DNA from: Rhexocercosporidium sp. MPI-PUGE-AT-0058
Taxonomy: Eukaryota; Ascomycota; Leotiomycetes; Helotiales
NCBI GenBank assembly: GCA_020746875.1
Contig: JAGTJL010000015.1
Location: 2,016,825-2,080,824, forward strand
Direction of reading: 5' to 3'
DNA: 64,000 bases
Every line of letters begins with the position of its first letter. Positions within the stretch are counted from its first letter, which is position 1. The notes beneath the pieces are model-generated. The model worked only from the letters and a program-made list of their open reading frames with translations, searched no databases and had not been told where the DNA came from. The translations under genes and the position numbers were made by a program. Shown piece after piece: positions 34,108-45,856 of the stretch.

Positions 34108-34647
34108 TGCTGGCGGTAGAGCGTGAGTAGGTCTAAGCATGCAGTTCAAGTATAATTGTACCTAATGTCATCAAAAATAGACGGCTCTCTTTCGGACTCC
34201 CTAATAAGAAAGAAAAAGAAGGTGCCCACTTGTCAGTTCCAGGTTGAGGTAGGGCGACACTACGCAGCGCCAACAACTATTGTGAGGATGATGAACACTC
34301 ACCTAGATACACACATGCATTTCTGTCTGTCGCCTGTGTAATAGGGCCTAGATACGCCAATTTCCCTTAGTCGTATTTATTCTTATTAACAAACCCATGA
34401 AGCTATCGACAATTCCAGAGATCTGTTCACATTTTTTTATGTTCCTGAGTCTTTGGGTGCCTTCCTATATGCGAGTTCTACATCTGTGAAGCGGAGGTAA
34501 TTTATCGTCTAATTATGTTTAAAGCCAGTTCAGGTCCAAGCCCACCTAAGTCCAAATTTGTATTCGCCAGACTCATTCCAACCATCAGTAGCCTCCTTCG
34601 CCGACCACGCATTATCTCCAGCGCCATTATACTCTAGTGTTATTCTG
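34108..34647. other. Intergenic spacer (convergent gene ends)
   Basis: No gene seen. It holds the 3' ends of the plus-strand beta-rich gene and the minus-strand RTA1-like gene. Confidence 0.6.
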
Positions 34648-35774
34648 TCATCTAATCTCTCCTGTCACAACACTTTCATTTCCACCCTCCAACTCGGCCA
34701 ACGGCGCCTCACCGTTTGAAACCCCCTTCCTCCCTATCAATTCCTCGGGATGCACCACATGGAATACCACCATAACACCTAACATTACGCTGCATCAAAC
34801 GCATATAAAAATACCTCGTTCGAAACCAGCTTCCCATTATCCCCTTCCGCGAACTCAAAGATACGGAAAATAGACCGGATTAGAATAAGCGAGCTTGCAA
34901 CGTAGAGTGTCCAGAGGTACTTCTGCCAAGGGGCTTGGAGGGAAGCTGAGGTAGGTGTAGAGGCTATGCGCCGGTGGGAAATTGCGCTAGTTATGATGAA
35001 GATGCCAAAGAAGATTATTTGGAGGGCAAGGCCGACTATGACGACCTTTTTGCCGAGGTTTCGAGTAGATGACTTGGCTAGCATTGACCCGCTTATATTC
35101 ATATCGTTAGTCTAGTACCACGAGATATATTATTAGTAGTAACATAAGATGGCCATTAAAAAGTAAGAAGGAGCGCGACTTGCCCACAGCTTGCACAATG
35201 AACGTGAAAACATCGCCAGTAACGAAGATCTTTGTTAACCAATTTGCGCGTATAGGGGCTACGCTTTCGCCTTTCGTGTAGAGGATTAAGCAACCTAGAA
35301 CCATATAGTCACTCGCTGCGAAGAGGGAAGGTGGTAGGAAGAGCAGGAGCGTTTGCGCAACATAGATGACCATGCTATGGATGTGAAAGTGGGCTAGGAT
35401 GCGAACGATGTAGCCTGTCCATTCGACTGCTCGCCTGTTAGTAAGATAGCTAGGTGTATCCAGATAGGATAGAGCTAACACACCCCGCCTATTAGTAAGA
35501 TAGCTAGGTGTATCCAGATAGGATAGAGCTAACACACCCCGCCTATTATAAGAGGTATGAAGTAGAATGTTCGCTTTGTGAAGGCTTGCCAACAGTGATA
35601 TGCCGTAGTGCTGAAGAAGAGGACGATGAAAACTATAGCAGCTGGAATAGATGGATCATAGCTGTGATAGTTAGTAAGGGATGAACCAATTGGTGCGAGC
35701 TATTTGAATACTGACTTAAAGAAAGAAAATTTTTCGTCACGAGTGCCAATGGCAGAACTGGGAGAGATAGTCAT
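34648..35774 (-). pseudogene. RTA1-like seven-helix membrane protein, frameshifted
   Basis: Exon 1 (35774-35716) starts MTISPSSAIG. A 54-nt intron (35715-35662, branch TTACTAAC, CACAG) leads to exon 2, reading YDPSIPAAIVFIVLFF and AFTKRTFYFIPLIIGG, the RTA1 helix 1-2 region. An intron lying in a tandem duplication (about 35537-35435) leads to exon 3 (EWTGYIVR, APIRANWLTKIFVTGDV, VQAVG). A third intron (about 35179-35092, branch GACTAAC, odd donor GTCGCG) leads to the last exon (KKVVIVGLALQIIFFGIF, ILIRSIFRIFEFAEG, EVFLYAFDA). There a one-base loss near 34787 puts the remaining conserved part (MLGVMVVFHVVHPEEL) in another frame, ending at 34648. RTA1-family proteins are fungal plasma-membrane proteins linked to lipid transport and drug tolerance. 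The frameshift probably truncates it, though a sequencing error is possible. Confidence 0.8.
35432..35539 (-). repeat. 54-bp tandem duplication of an RTA1-like intron
   Basis: Copies 35432-35485 and 35486-35539 are almost identical (CGCCTGTTAG against CGCCTATTAG) and a third partial start follows at 35540. On the minus strand each copy carries the GGCGGGGTGTGT donor side and a TACTAA branch plus AG, so an intron of about 49 nt plus 5 nt of exon was doubled. Confidence 0.88.
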
Positions 35775-37851
35775 GATCGAGTTGGAAACAGAAGATGGAC
35801 ACCGTGGATCAGGAGAAACAAAACAAGTGATTCAAGAACTACCTAGAAACACTGCATCGAGAGAGCACGGGGCTTCAATATACTTGTACCTCCTCCATCC
35901 AAATACAGGTAGACCATGGCAGGGCAGAACGGAAGATAGTAGCCTCCATCGCTTCTCTCTACTTACATCTTCGTACATCAGCTCAGACTATTGGAACTTG
36001 GGATGAGAAGCGAACATGCAAAGTCTGACCGACTAGTACCTTCCAGGTACAAACTAATAATCAACACGGCTGAGAATCATAGGCGTCCACCTGGAAGCTG
36101 TTCAGGGCAGCTCGCTCTTGTTTTCGTTCATTTCATGGGTTAGTGGGGCGTCGCCATCGTGGAGGCTGAGCCGCCGGAGATGTGGTGTTGAACTGGGCAT
36201 GCCCGTAGATGAGTTTCATCCGGGGAGGGAGATTTGGAAAGACTTAGGCTCGTAACGCTGGGGGATTGTCTTCTTTCGGTTACGACTAGGGGCGAAGCAC
36301 GACGTAAGGCAAACCTTCTTCGATCGGTCGGAAGATTCTAAGATCCGTTTGATTCTGCCGACAGCTTCAGCTTCTGGGTTTGAGATCACGTCCATGTTTC
36401 AGCAACAAACATTCAAATGTCATTCTTACCACTGAACTCTTAATGGTACATAGCTATTTCTTGCAATAAGTTATCTTGTTTATCCTTATTACTTGACCTT
36501 TCGCGCATGTTATAGGGGAAGACTCGTTGAATTGTGTACACAGATCTCTTCTTCTTGTGACGGACGGCAAGAGACAGGCGCAAGTCAAATGCAGAGAGCT
36601 CGAGACTTTTACTGTTCGAAGATTCTAAGCCGAAGAGGCTAGGCGAGCCTCGGGAGAAGCGATAGTACTTCACCCTATAGATTGATCAATGTAGAGAGCT
36701 CTTCAATGTTGAATATACTAGTACGCGCGGCGCTCTTTAGTGACTCCCCTATTCTCCCACTTCAAGGCTTTCTCGTTCGCTAGCTGCGTAGCATGCTTAC
36801 CAAAGGGCTTCTTCGTCAGCAACGTTTTGAGCTTCGTTTGTTTTGATATAAGGGTTGTGTTACAGTGACATGTTTGTTTTCCTACGGCATTTTATACCAT
36901 ACCCCAAAGAACTGATGCACGACGAGGGACCACAAAGTGCATGCCGCTTTCTTCCCCCGCAAACAGAGAACGAGTAGATAGATTCTGTTGTGCCAGGATC
37001 CTGAAACACATCGCTGTTGCGAATCACCCCTTTCTCCAGCCTCATCCTCCGCCTTTTCCTGGGCCTCACCCCAACCACCAGCAAGTTGCCCAGCGGGACC
37101 CAATCATCAAAATATTGACAGCATGTTGGACGATCAACGGGTGAACTTTACCACAAGCACTGCTGATGCCGATTCTTCTCATGGGTGACGCGGATGTATC
37201 TCTGCCCAGCTCAGGGCCAGACAGCGTAGGGCAGCCAGTCGGCTGCTGCGAAGAGGAAAGAACTTGTGGAGAAAGGTGAACACCGCGATATATATAGAAG
37301 TGCTCTTTTGGTTGTCAGGTACGACCGTTAGCTGCTCGAGTGGTCCTGCATGCAGCTGAGACATGGGACGATCAGTGCCGTGCCAGGTGTGCAGTGAGAA
37401 CATAGCACTTGAACAATTCCTGCCACAACTAGTACATACAACCACCAATTGATTACTCAAGAGAGCAATATAAGCCGGAAAAATAAAATAAACTAAAAAC
37501 TCCCCAATGGAAAGAAACACATCACATGAAATTAGGTATCGTGTTTGATTATCTGATTCATATTGTTTCTATTTTTCTGGGGATTCGCTATTCTAATTTG
37601 GTCATTATCATCTATCCCCTGCATGGGACAACCCTGAAGACTAAACTCTACGGCTTTCTGCCAACTCCGCCACAACACGAATCCCTCTCATAACCTTTCG
37701 CCCTTCTTTTATAAACACTAAAGTCCGCCACCTTTACAATTCCTTCATATTTACTCACTCTGTTTACCGAGAACACTTCGTTGTTACATCATCTCTGCCA
37801 TACACTCGCGTTGAGCTTCATTGACCGATAACAATCTCAACTCCATCTACA
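35775..37851. other. Intergenic region, no gene seen
   Basis: About 2.1 kb of near-normal GC. Frames of 60-110 codons occur on both strands (for example 36440-36673 and 37179-37520, minus) but overlap each other, show no domains and no convincing introns. The right end is pyrimidine-rich and serves as the promoter of the SUR7-type gene. Confidence 0.5.
37707..37717 (+). promoter_or_regulatory. Possible TATA-like element of the SUR7-type gene
   Basis: TTTTATAAACA lies about 140 bp upstream of the ATG at 37852 and within CT-rich sequence, a usual fungal promoter setting. Weak evidence only. Confidence 0.35.
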
Positions 37852-38142
37852 ATGGGTGCAGGACGATTTGTTTGCGTGGCCGTGCCATACGGCTTAACCT
37901 TTGCCAGTCTCATCTGTCTCCTAATAGTAATTTTCGCCGGCATAACCGACAAGTCCTTAGACTTGTTCGAGATCAAGACGCAGAACCTCTCGATATCCTC
38001 CTTTTCCCTTGAAAACCTCGCCGACCTCGCTAAACGAGCTCCTTTCCCAAGCAACTCACTCTCGGCCTTGACCGTCGCAGGCCTCTCTCCCAACGCAGAC
38101 GGCAGCTTGAACATCACCGCCTCAGACCTTAGCCTGCATTAA
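37852..38142 (+). pseudogene. SUR7/PalI-family membrane protein, truncated
   Basis: The frame starts MGAGRFVCVAVPYGLTFASL and continues with a transmembrane helix (ICLLIVIFAGI), TDKSLDLFEI and NLSISSF, the standard N-terminus of fungal SUR7-like proteins of eisosomes and the cell cortex. It stops after 96 residues (LNITASDLSLH) exactly where normal-GC sequence changes to AT-rich repeat DNA. The Cys-containing extracellular loop and the last three helices of the family are absent, so only the first helix and part of the loop remain. The gene was probably cut by a transposon or rearrangement at about 38138. Confidence 0.82.
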
Positions 38143-38859
38143 TGGGAGGCATAGGAATTGTTTCGAGTGGTAAAGTAGGCTTTGTGGTAGTTAATGCACA
38201 CTTTAAAATAGGCGCTAATGGGCTTGCCGAGGATGTGTGGAATAGCGTGAAGTCCATAAGAATAATACCCCTAAAGATTTTATATATTAAAAGCATAATA
38301 AATAAAGAGTCGATATTTTTCGTTTCACGAAATGAGATTAATAAACTAAGAGCTACGTAAGGAATTTAAGGGCTATTTCCGTTAAAAGATTAATTAAGGA
38401 AGTTAATAATAAGAGTTTCGATTCTTATAAACATATAAAGAGTTAAAATTGGAATTATTAAATATGTTTAAGGCGAATATACGTCGTATAGGCCTAAAAT
38501 AATATTAGTTTTCTAGTTATACGGTTTTTAAATAGTTTTATTCATTAAGGTAAGGATTATTATAGTATTAGAAGATAATTCGATGTAATCCTATCCATTA
38601 TTATTAAATAAATCTAATATAAGATTCATTTAATTCCCTATATAACCTATTAGCGTGGATTTACCGAGGCCATAAAATTCATTTAATTAAATTCATTTAT
38701 TAAGGTTACGTCTAAATAAGCTCGGGTAAGGCTTAAATTCGAATATGAATTGGCCCTAACATATGCGACACTAGCCCCGTCGAAACTTTCATTAAAACTC
38801 CATTATTAAGTGAGTTTTATAAGAAGACAGTAATCGTCGTCGATTTTTAATAAAAGAAG
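38143..38859 (+). repeat. AT-rich degraded repeat at the SUR7 breakpoint
   Basis: The first about 200 bp are weakly coding-like on the plus strand (KILYIKSI, ESIFFVSRNEINKLRAT) and continue through stops to about 38640 (VRIIIVLEDNS-), so this is probably a RIP-damaged transposon or repeated gene. I cannot name the family. Confidence 0.5.
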
Positions 38860-39048
38860 TGTCGTACAGAGGTGGAGCAGGCTTTTAGTGGTTCAAGAGC
38901 TCTACGATCAACGTGGAGAGTAAGGGTTCAAAAGATTTATTAAAGTAAGCGTTACCCTCTGCAAGAGAGGACTGTGACCCGAGTATATATACACGTGAGT
39001 GCTTACGAGAGCATACACATGACTAGTAGACTGCGCTAGGGCGCGACA
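38860..39048 (+). mobile_element. Solo LTR (LTR-X), well preserved
   Basis: 189 bp, starts TGTCGTACAGAGGTGG and ends GGGCGCGACA, flanked by a perfect 5-bp duplication AGAAG (38855-38859, 39049-39053). No internal retrotransposon sequence on either side. It retains most CpA/TpG sites, unlike the copies at 6366/13743, 41220, 43420 and 43969. Confidence 0.92.
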
Positions 39049-40439
39049 AGAAGTAAATATATAAGCTAAGTTAATTAAAATACGGTTCTTAAGTATAAAG
39101 TAAATATAAAAGTATAAAAGTATAAAAGCGGAAATTATAACTAATTATACTACGCATAAGTTCAGATTATAAGTGCCGAACGCGTAAAGGCAATAAGACG
39201 CGTAAAGAAAATAAAAAAAGAGAACATATTATTTAAATAATTTAAAAAAAGAGTTAAGTTATAAATTTATTTATTTATTTATTAATATTTAAAGTAATAA
39301 TATGCACCGTATGCCAATATGCCGTGTTACTTAGCCAGATTTCCCATTATTTAAGCGGTTTTAATGGCTATAATATAATTAAAGAAGTACGAGAGCGGAT
39401 TTTAAAAGAAATAAATTAAATTAAAAGGTTGATTTTATGTCGAGTAAAGTTAAATAAGTTGCCAATTCCCGTTAATTTAACTTAGCCCCCGATTCCCAAA
39501 TTAAGAAGACTTAAAATAAATGGAAAAAGGTGCTTATTTGCCTTATGTCGTTATATTAATTGCTAGCGTTAAGCTATTTAAAAACATTTTAAAGAATAAT
39601 ATAATTAAGTAAATAAGAGGAAGAGAAGGCGTTAATATACCGGCTAAGAGGTATAAGTAATGCTATAAATTTTAATTTATTACTAATAATTTTTCCTTAA
39701 AAGTTCTGGTTTCACATTTTTCGAAGTTTTTATAAAGGGATTTAGCCTCGTTATATCGTCGGGAGACGTCGATTTAAAGGCTATTAAGAAACGATTAAAT
39801 TAAGAGATATAATAAGTCGACGAGGAGTAGCGTCGTTAAATTAATAAGCCAGAGGAATCCCAGGAATTAAATCTATAATTATGTCGTATAAGTTAAATTA
39901 AATATTTCAAAGGGTATAACCGGGAAGAATTACAAGCATTAATTGCTCTCGTTAAAGAAGACGAATTAGAATTAGAAGTATTATACTAAGCATTTAATTA
40001 ATTAATTTAAGACGCATAATACTATTATATTCGGCAAATAATAGGGCTAAGGGCATTATTTAAAGCGAATAAAAAGGAGGTAAATAAAGAAGTCTAAATG
40101 CCGTTTAATAATTAAATAAATATTACTACCGTCGTGCGATATATAAAAGTTTATAAGTAATTAATGTGTTATATATTCCGGTCGAAATGCATTAAGCCCG
40201 AGAAGCGGCCGGGATTTGAGTTAATAAAGAAGTAATAAATAACTATTAACGACGTATAAATAAACGTTAAGGAATTCATGTGATAAAAAGAGGATTAAGA
40301 GAGGGATTTAGGAAGAGAGAAAAAGGAAGAATTAAATAAAGAAATTAAATAAATGGACTGGATTTAGCGGCAGATTTTGCGGTTATGGATTGCGTTATTA
40401 AATTAATTATTATAAGATGACAAGTATAAGAATATTGTG
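39049..40439 (+). repeat. AT-rich degraded repeat with decayed plus-strand frame
   Basis: Around 39930-40300 the plus strand reads, through many TAA/TAG stops, as a once-coding block (LALVKEDELELEVLY, IRQIIGLRALFKANKKEV, YIFRSKCIKPEKRPGFEL). It looks like a repeated fungal gene or a transposon-linked ORF; its identity is unknown to me. Confidence 0.5.
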
Positions 40440-41408
40440 GAGGGGGAAACACTAAGCACACAATAAGAAGAAATAAAAAATTAAAAGATAAAAAAAGAAA
40501 TAAGTAAATAAGTAAGCACGTAAATATAAAATACGTTAATATTTAATAAAGGTTAATTATAATAATATAAAAGTCAATATATATATATTTTTAAAGATAA
40601 TTATAATTACGTTACTACGGTACGGGACGCTTAAACTAATAATATACCTACTAACCCGGGAAGCGGTGTATTATATAAGCTAATAAGAGGCTGGCATATA
40701 TTATTACGGCTTCTTATTATATATAATAATTACTTTAAAAAGATTAAATTCATTAATTATAACTTAATAACTTAATAATTAAATAAGACGGCACAAGATC
40801 TTAATTATAAAGTAAACCTTATTTTAGCTTTATTTCTAAAACCTGCGATTTGCACGTATTAAATATAATAATTAAGATTTTGTTTATTTAATTATTATAG
40901 CTTAGTTATATATTTAAATCTTATTTATTTAATTATATATAATTTAAATGCGTATTTATATTCTTATTTATTATTAATATTAATTGCCTAATAGATTACT
41001 TATATTAATATATAAAGTCCTCGTATATTATATTTTTAAAGCGTGTATTAATATTTTTATTTATTATAATATTTTAAAAGTATTAATTTATTATTCGGCG
41101 TTATGCTTTTATTAAGAATTAATATATATACTCGAAGACCTTATATTATATTTCTTAATTATTTATACGCTTTTAAATAATAAGGCTTATTTATATAATG
41201 GAGCCTTATTATAAAAGTGTATCGCGCTTTAGCGTAATTTATTAATTATATATATACTTTTATAAGCACTTACGTATATATATACTCGGGTTATATTCTT
41301 TTTTTATAAAAAATAACGCTTACTTTAATATATTTTTTAAACTCTTACTTTTTACGTTAATTATAAAGCTTTTAAACTATTAAAAGCCTGCTTTACTTCT
41401 GTCCGATA
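40440..41408. repeat. Inverted repeat, left arm
   Basis: Reverse complement of 43969-44940 over about 970 bp, with RIP-type differences. It comprises a 420-bp outer part, the S segment (about 40860-41219) and an LTR-X copy (41220-41408, minus). Confidence 0.85.
41220..41408 (-). mobile_element. LTR-X copy, minus orientation, RIP-mutated
   Basis: 189 bp; its complement begins TATCGGACAGAAG and ends GCGCGATA. No matching target duplication on its flanks. Confidence 0.82.
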
Positions 41409-43419
41409 CTTCTTTTTAATAATATAAACATAAATTATAAAAGCAGCTAAAAGCTCTTTTTTTTTAATAAGAAATTAATTAAATTAGTTTAATTTTCTGG
41501 AAATAAAGCGAGTAACTTACCGTTCTTTTTATTATTATTATCTCTATTATTACTTTTAAATCTATTAGCAGCTCCTGGAGTAACTCTATTATTAAAACTA
41601 ATAGCAGCTCTATTAATATTATTACTCTTGAGGGCGGCACGGACTGGGATTCTTAATTACTTTAACTTTTAGAAAAATTAATAATAAATTAAAAAGCGAG
41701 AAAAGAATAGCTAAATCGACTTACCTTCTTATTAACTTTATTCTTTAACGTATTATAATATGTGAAAAAAGGAGCTTAAGTAATAGTAAAAGTAATTACG
41801 CACTTATGGCCGGACGAGTAAGCGAAGCAATAAGTATTCTTTTTAACGGTATCGTAATATTAACTGTTATCTTTTATTTAAAGAGCGCTGTTAATATAAC
41901 TTAAATAGATTACTATACGGGCACTTATTAATTACTTTAAAGCCTAGAGAGCAGTAACAGCACCGCGAAAAGCGGGGGCGGGAACGGGAGTAGCTAACAA
42001 TTGTGCCTTAGCGACGACTTTCTTTTTATTATTAATAATAGCCTTAACTTATTATAAGTTGGCGGTTATTCTTTAATTAATTAATTTTCAATTAGTCGAT
42101 CTCTAATTAATAAATCGAAATTAATAAATCGAAAATCGAGCTATTTACTTTGCTTTAGCGAGTAAATCGTCCTTCTGCTATAACGATTCTGGCAGAGCTC
42201 TTAGAGATATTCATAATATCGAAAGGAGCAGTTAATTAATTAATAGATTGATTAAGTAGTAGATCGAGAGCAGTCGATTTATGAATTATTAAGTGTTTAT
42301 AAGTTCAGGTTTAATAAGAAAATCGTTAGTTTATATAATTAGGTTATTTACTTAATTATTATATATAAGTGAATTTATTTATTTAATTCCTTTTTACTGT
42401 TTAGTTTCGCTTAATATAGTTAATTATAATAGTAGTGGCTTATTATTATTAATTACTTAAGAGGTATATTGTATAAGCACGGGCAGCTGCTCTCTTGGCA
42501 CTGCACGTGACCTAATTAGGTTCTATTACGGTAGACCGCCTTCAGGAGAACAATTGTTTTCTTCTAATTCTTAGAGCTTTTAGAATAATAATTAATTACT
42601 TTAATTTAATTACAACTGCTCGCAGTGCTTTAATCCACTTTTACACTACAGCTAAATAGTATTAATAAGTGATTGGCGCAAGTAACTTGTTAATGTAAGT
42701 AGTCGGGCCCTCAGTATTTAGCTGGTTATATTACTTAAGCATTACTCGTACAGAAAGGCGGCTTAGCTTAATGACGTAACTTATAGAGAGTCCTTTACTG
42801 CTGGCGAGATATATTAAGGTAATAAGGTCTTGCTTTTAAATATAGCATAAAATTACTAGTAAGGCCGGAGAAAATTTTAAAAAAAAACGTAATACGATAA
42901 GGATAGTAATTTAATAATTTAAATATGAAATAAAACGCAGTTTATTTTATCGAATACATAAACCTTGGTTCGCGAAGCCTAATTCCGTGTATAATTTATA
43001 TATAGCCTTTAAAATGCTTTACGTGCTCGAGAACAAACTCTTAAGACTTATACGTTAAGTAATAATATTTTATTTTAGCGTATAAATCTCTTCCTTTAAG
43101 GTAAATCCGTTTAATATAATTTATTATCTTCGTAAGGCGGTAAAAAGAGCTTATCCACTTCTTATAACTCTTCGATTCGTCGTTAATATAAATTAAGTAT
43201 TAATTCTTAATAAGAATAAAAAGGAAAGGCTCGAGATTAGGTGATTCCTTTTTAATAAGAGATAACTGCGGTAAGGCAACCCAAAGTTAATAACGTCGGG
43301 GCATTTCGCGGCGGCGGCAGAGGGCTAATAAAGTAGATTCAGCGCGCGATAATATCTTATAAAGTAATATCCGCGATATAAGTATAAATAAGTTCGGCTA
43401 ACTGCGCTTATTCGGGAAT
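41409..43419. repeat. AT-rich repeat spacer between inverted arms
   Basis: Includes the R2 repeat (41791-42651). The rest is RIP-like with no readable gene. A GC-richer patch near 43290-43330 (CATTTCGCGGCGGCGGCAG) is not part of any frame I recognise. Confidence 0.55.
41791..42651 (-). repeat. Dispersed repeat R2, copy 1
   Basis: Direct repeat of 49282-50168. This copy is more strongly RIP-mutated. On the minus strand both copies contain an Ala/Lys-rich open stretch (KKKVVAKAQL-like), so the repeat may be part of a transposon ORF. Confidence 0.82.
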
Positions 43420-43607
43420 TGTGGGACAGAAGTAAAGCAGGCTTTAGTAATTTAAAAGCTTTACAATTAACGTAAAAAGTAAGAGTTTAAAAAATATATT
43501 AAACTAAGCGTTACTTTTTATAAAAGAAGATTATAACTTAAGTATATATATACGTAAGTATTTACGAAAATATATATATAATTATTAAATTACGTTAAGG
43601 CGCGATA
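43420..43607 (+). mobile_element. LTR-X copy, first of a tandem pair
   Basis: Starts TGTGGGACAGAAG and ends GCGCGATA, about 188 bp. It is followed by the 361-bp S segment and then a second LTR-X. Confidence 0.82.
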
Positions 43608-43968
43608 TACTTTTATAATAAAGCTTTATTATATAAATAAACTTTATTATTTAAAGGCGTATAAGTAGTCGAGAAATATAATATAAGCTCTTCGAGTATA
43701 TATATTAATTCTTAATAAAAGTATAACGTTAAATAATAAATTAATACTCTTAAAATATTATAATAAATGAAAATATTAATACGCGCTTTAAAAATATAAT
43801 ATACGAGGACTTTATATATTAATATAAGCAGTTTATTAAGTAATTAATATTAATAATAAATAAGAATATAAATACGTATTTAAATTATATATAATTAAAT
43901 AAATAAGATTTAAATATATAATTAAGTTATAATAATTAAGTAAATAAGATTTTAATTATTATATTTAA
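43608..43968. repeat. S segment, copy 1
   Basis: Repeats at 44158-44519 in direct orientation and at about 40860-41219 inverted. Together with the flanking LTR-X it makes a 549-bp tandemly repeated unit. Confidence 0.85.
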
Positions 43969-44157
43969 TGTCGTACAGAAGTGGAGCAGGCTTTTAGTAG
44001 TTTAAGAGTTTTACGATTAATGTGGAAAGTAAGGGTTTAAAAGATATATTAAAGTAAATATTATTCTTTATAAAAGAGGATTATAACCCGAGTATATATA
44101 TACGTAAGTATTTATGAAAATATATATATAATTAATAGACTGCGCTAAGGCGCGATA
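43969..44157 (+). mobile_element. LTR-X copy, second of a tandem pair
   Basis: Starts TGTCGTACAGAAGTGGAGC and ends GCGCGATA. It is 549 bp downstream of the previous copy and is also the inner end of the right inverted arm. Confidence 0.85.
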
Positions 44158-44940
44158 CACCCCTATAATAAGGCACTATTATTTAAATAAGCCTTATTAT
44201 TTAAAAGCGCATAAGTAATTAAGAGATATAATATAAGCTCCTTAAGTATATATATTAATTCTTAATAAAAGCATAACGCCGAGTAATAAATTAATACTCT
44301 TAAGATATTATAATAAATAAAATTATTAATACGCGCTTTAAAAATATAATATATAAGGACTTTATATATTAATATAAGTAGTTTATTAAGCAATTAATAT
44401 TAGTAATAAATAAAAATGTAAATACGCATTTAACTTATATATAATTAAATAAATGAAATTCAAATATATAATTAAACTATAGTAATTAAGTAAATAAAAT
44501 CTTAATTATTATATTTAACGCGTGTAAATCGCAGGTCTTAAAAATAAGATTAAAATAAGGTTTAGTTTGTAATTAAAATCTCGTGCCGTCCCGTTTAATT
44601 ATTAAATTACTAAGCTATAATTAATGAATTTAGTCCTTTTAAAGTGATTACTATACATAATAAGAAGTCGCAATAATATATGCTAGCCTCTTATTAACTT
44701 ATATAATACGCCACCTCCCGGGTTAATAGGTTTATTATTAATTTAAACGTCTTATACCGTAGTAGCGCGATTATAATTACCTTTAAGGATGTGTATATAT
44801 TAACCTTTATATTATTATAATTAACTTTTGCTTAATATTAACGCATTTTATACTCGCGTGCTTGCCTACTTGTTTATTTCTTTCTTTTGTTTTTTAATCT
44901 TTTATTTTTTTTAATAAATTCTCCTCGATCATTAGCTATA
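43969..44940. repeat. Inverted repeat, right arm
   Basis: LTR-X, S segment copy 2 (44158-44519) and about 420 bp of further sequence (starting CGCGTGTAAATCGCAGG) matching the reverse complement of 40440-41408. Confidence 0.85.
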
Positions 44941-45587
44941 CTTTTTAAAGCTTTTAGAGTAGCGACTGCGTATATTAATAATTAAATTACAACTCGCTAA
45001 GTAAGTTCTTTTTTAATTTAATTCCTTAACTTCATTTTTAAATAACTTTATTATTATGGAATTAATCGCTAATAATTATATTATAAAATCTTAAAAATAA
45101 CTTCGATAATTAAAAAGTATTTAATAATAAGCCTATTAATAATTTTATTAATAATTGTCTTTTTACTTATTTAGTCGTTAAAATAAATCTTAAAGAAGAT
45201 TAATAATATTTTTTTTCGCGTGAAAATGAAAATGCGCTTATTAATAACTTTAATAATAAGCTAATTCTCTTTTAATCTTTTTATATTAAGTTAAGCTCGC
45301 TATTTAAGAAAACTCTTACGCGTTCTTTTAATGTTTTATTATTATTAATTATATTAAATAAAAGCGTTATTATATTAAATGAAAATGGCTTTTAATATAC
45401 CCCTTTTACTTTACGCGTCTCGTATTTTAGTTCGACTTCTTTTATTACCCTTTTTCTAATCTTTAAGACTCGCACTCGTTCTTTATTAGCTTTAAAAAAG
45501 CGTAAATCGTCTCGTACTTTATTTAAGCCTCGCTCTCTTATTAAGCGCGCTTAAAGTATATATATATTATTTTAAAGCTTACTTTTT
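44941..45587. repeat. AT-rich degraded repeat
   Basis: RIP-like sequence. Homology to the region left of 40440 continues weakly in inverted orientation near 44941-45010. No gene is readable. Confidence 0.5.
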
Positions 45588-45856
45588 ATTAATAACTTAT
45601 TTTATTTATATTAATTAAAATTTAAGAAAAGAGTTTATAGATCCCTGTCTATTATATATTCGCGTTATTATTTATAGCCGTAGTAATCGTAGACATTATT
45701 TTATTAACACTTTTATTATTAAAAGTTAATATTATAATTACACTTCTAATTATAAGTGCGAGTCCGCCACAAGAGATATGCTTAAGTATAATAAAAGATT
45801 AATTACAGCTATAGACTCTAATAACAAAAAGATATAATAATCGCATTATAACTAAT
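45588..45856 (+). repeat. Second copy of the repeat at the window start
   Basis: Matches 1-275 with C/T and G/A differences, including the shared GCGAGTCCGCCACAAGAGATAT word. It continues at 46616-46680 after the mini-LTR insertion. Confidence 0.88.

Noticed and set aside
35704..36006. 100-codon plus-strand frame
   Set aside because: Overlaps the first exon and promoter of the minus-strand RTA1-like gene and has no domain.
36440..37520. Minus-strand frames of 77 and 113 codons
   Set aside because: No recognisable domains, no splice structure, and overlapping frames on the other strand.
38142..38360. 72-codon frame following the SUR7 fragment as a new gene
   Set aside because: It begins at the breakpoint, lies in repeat DNA, and the same reading continues through stops, so it is a decayed repeat.
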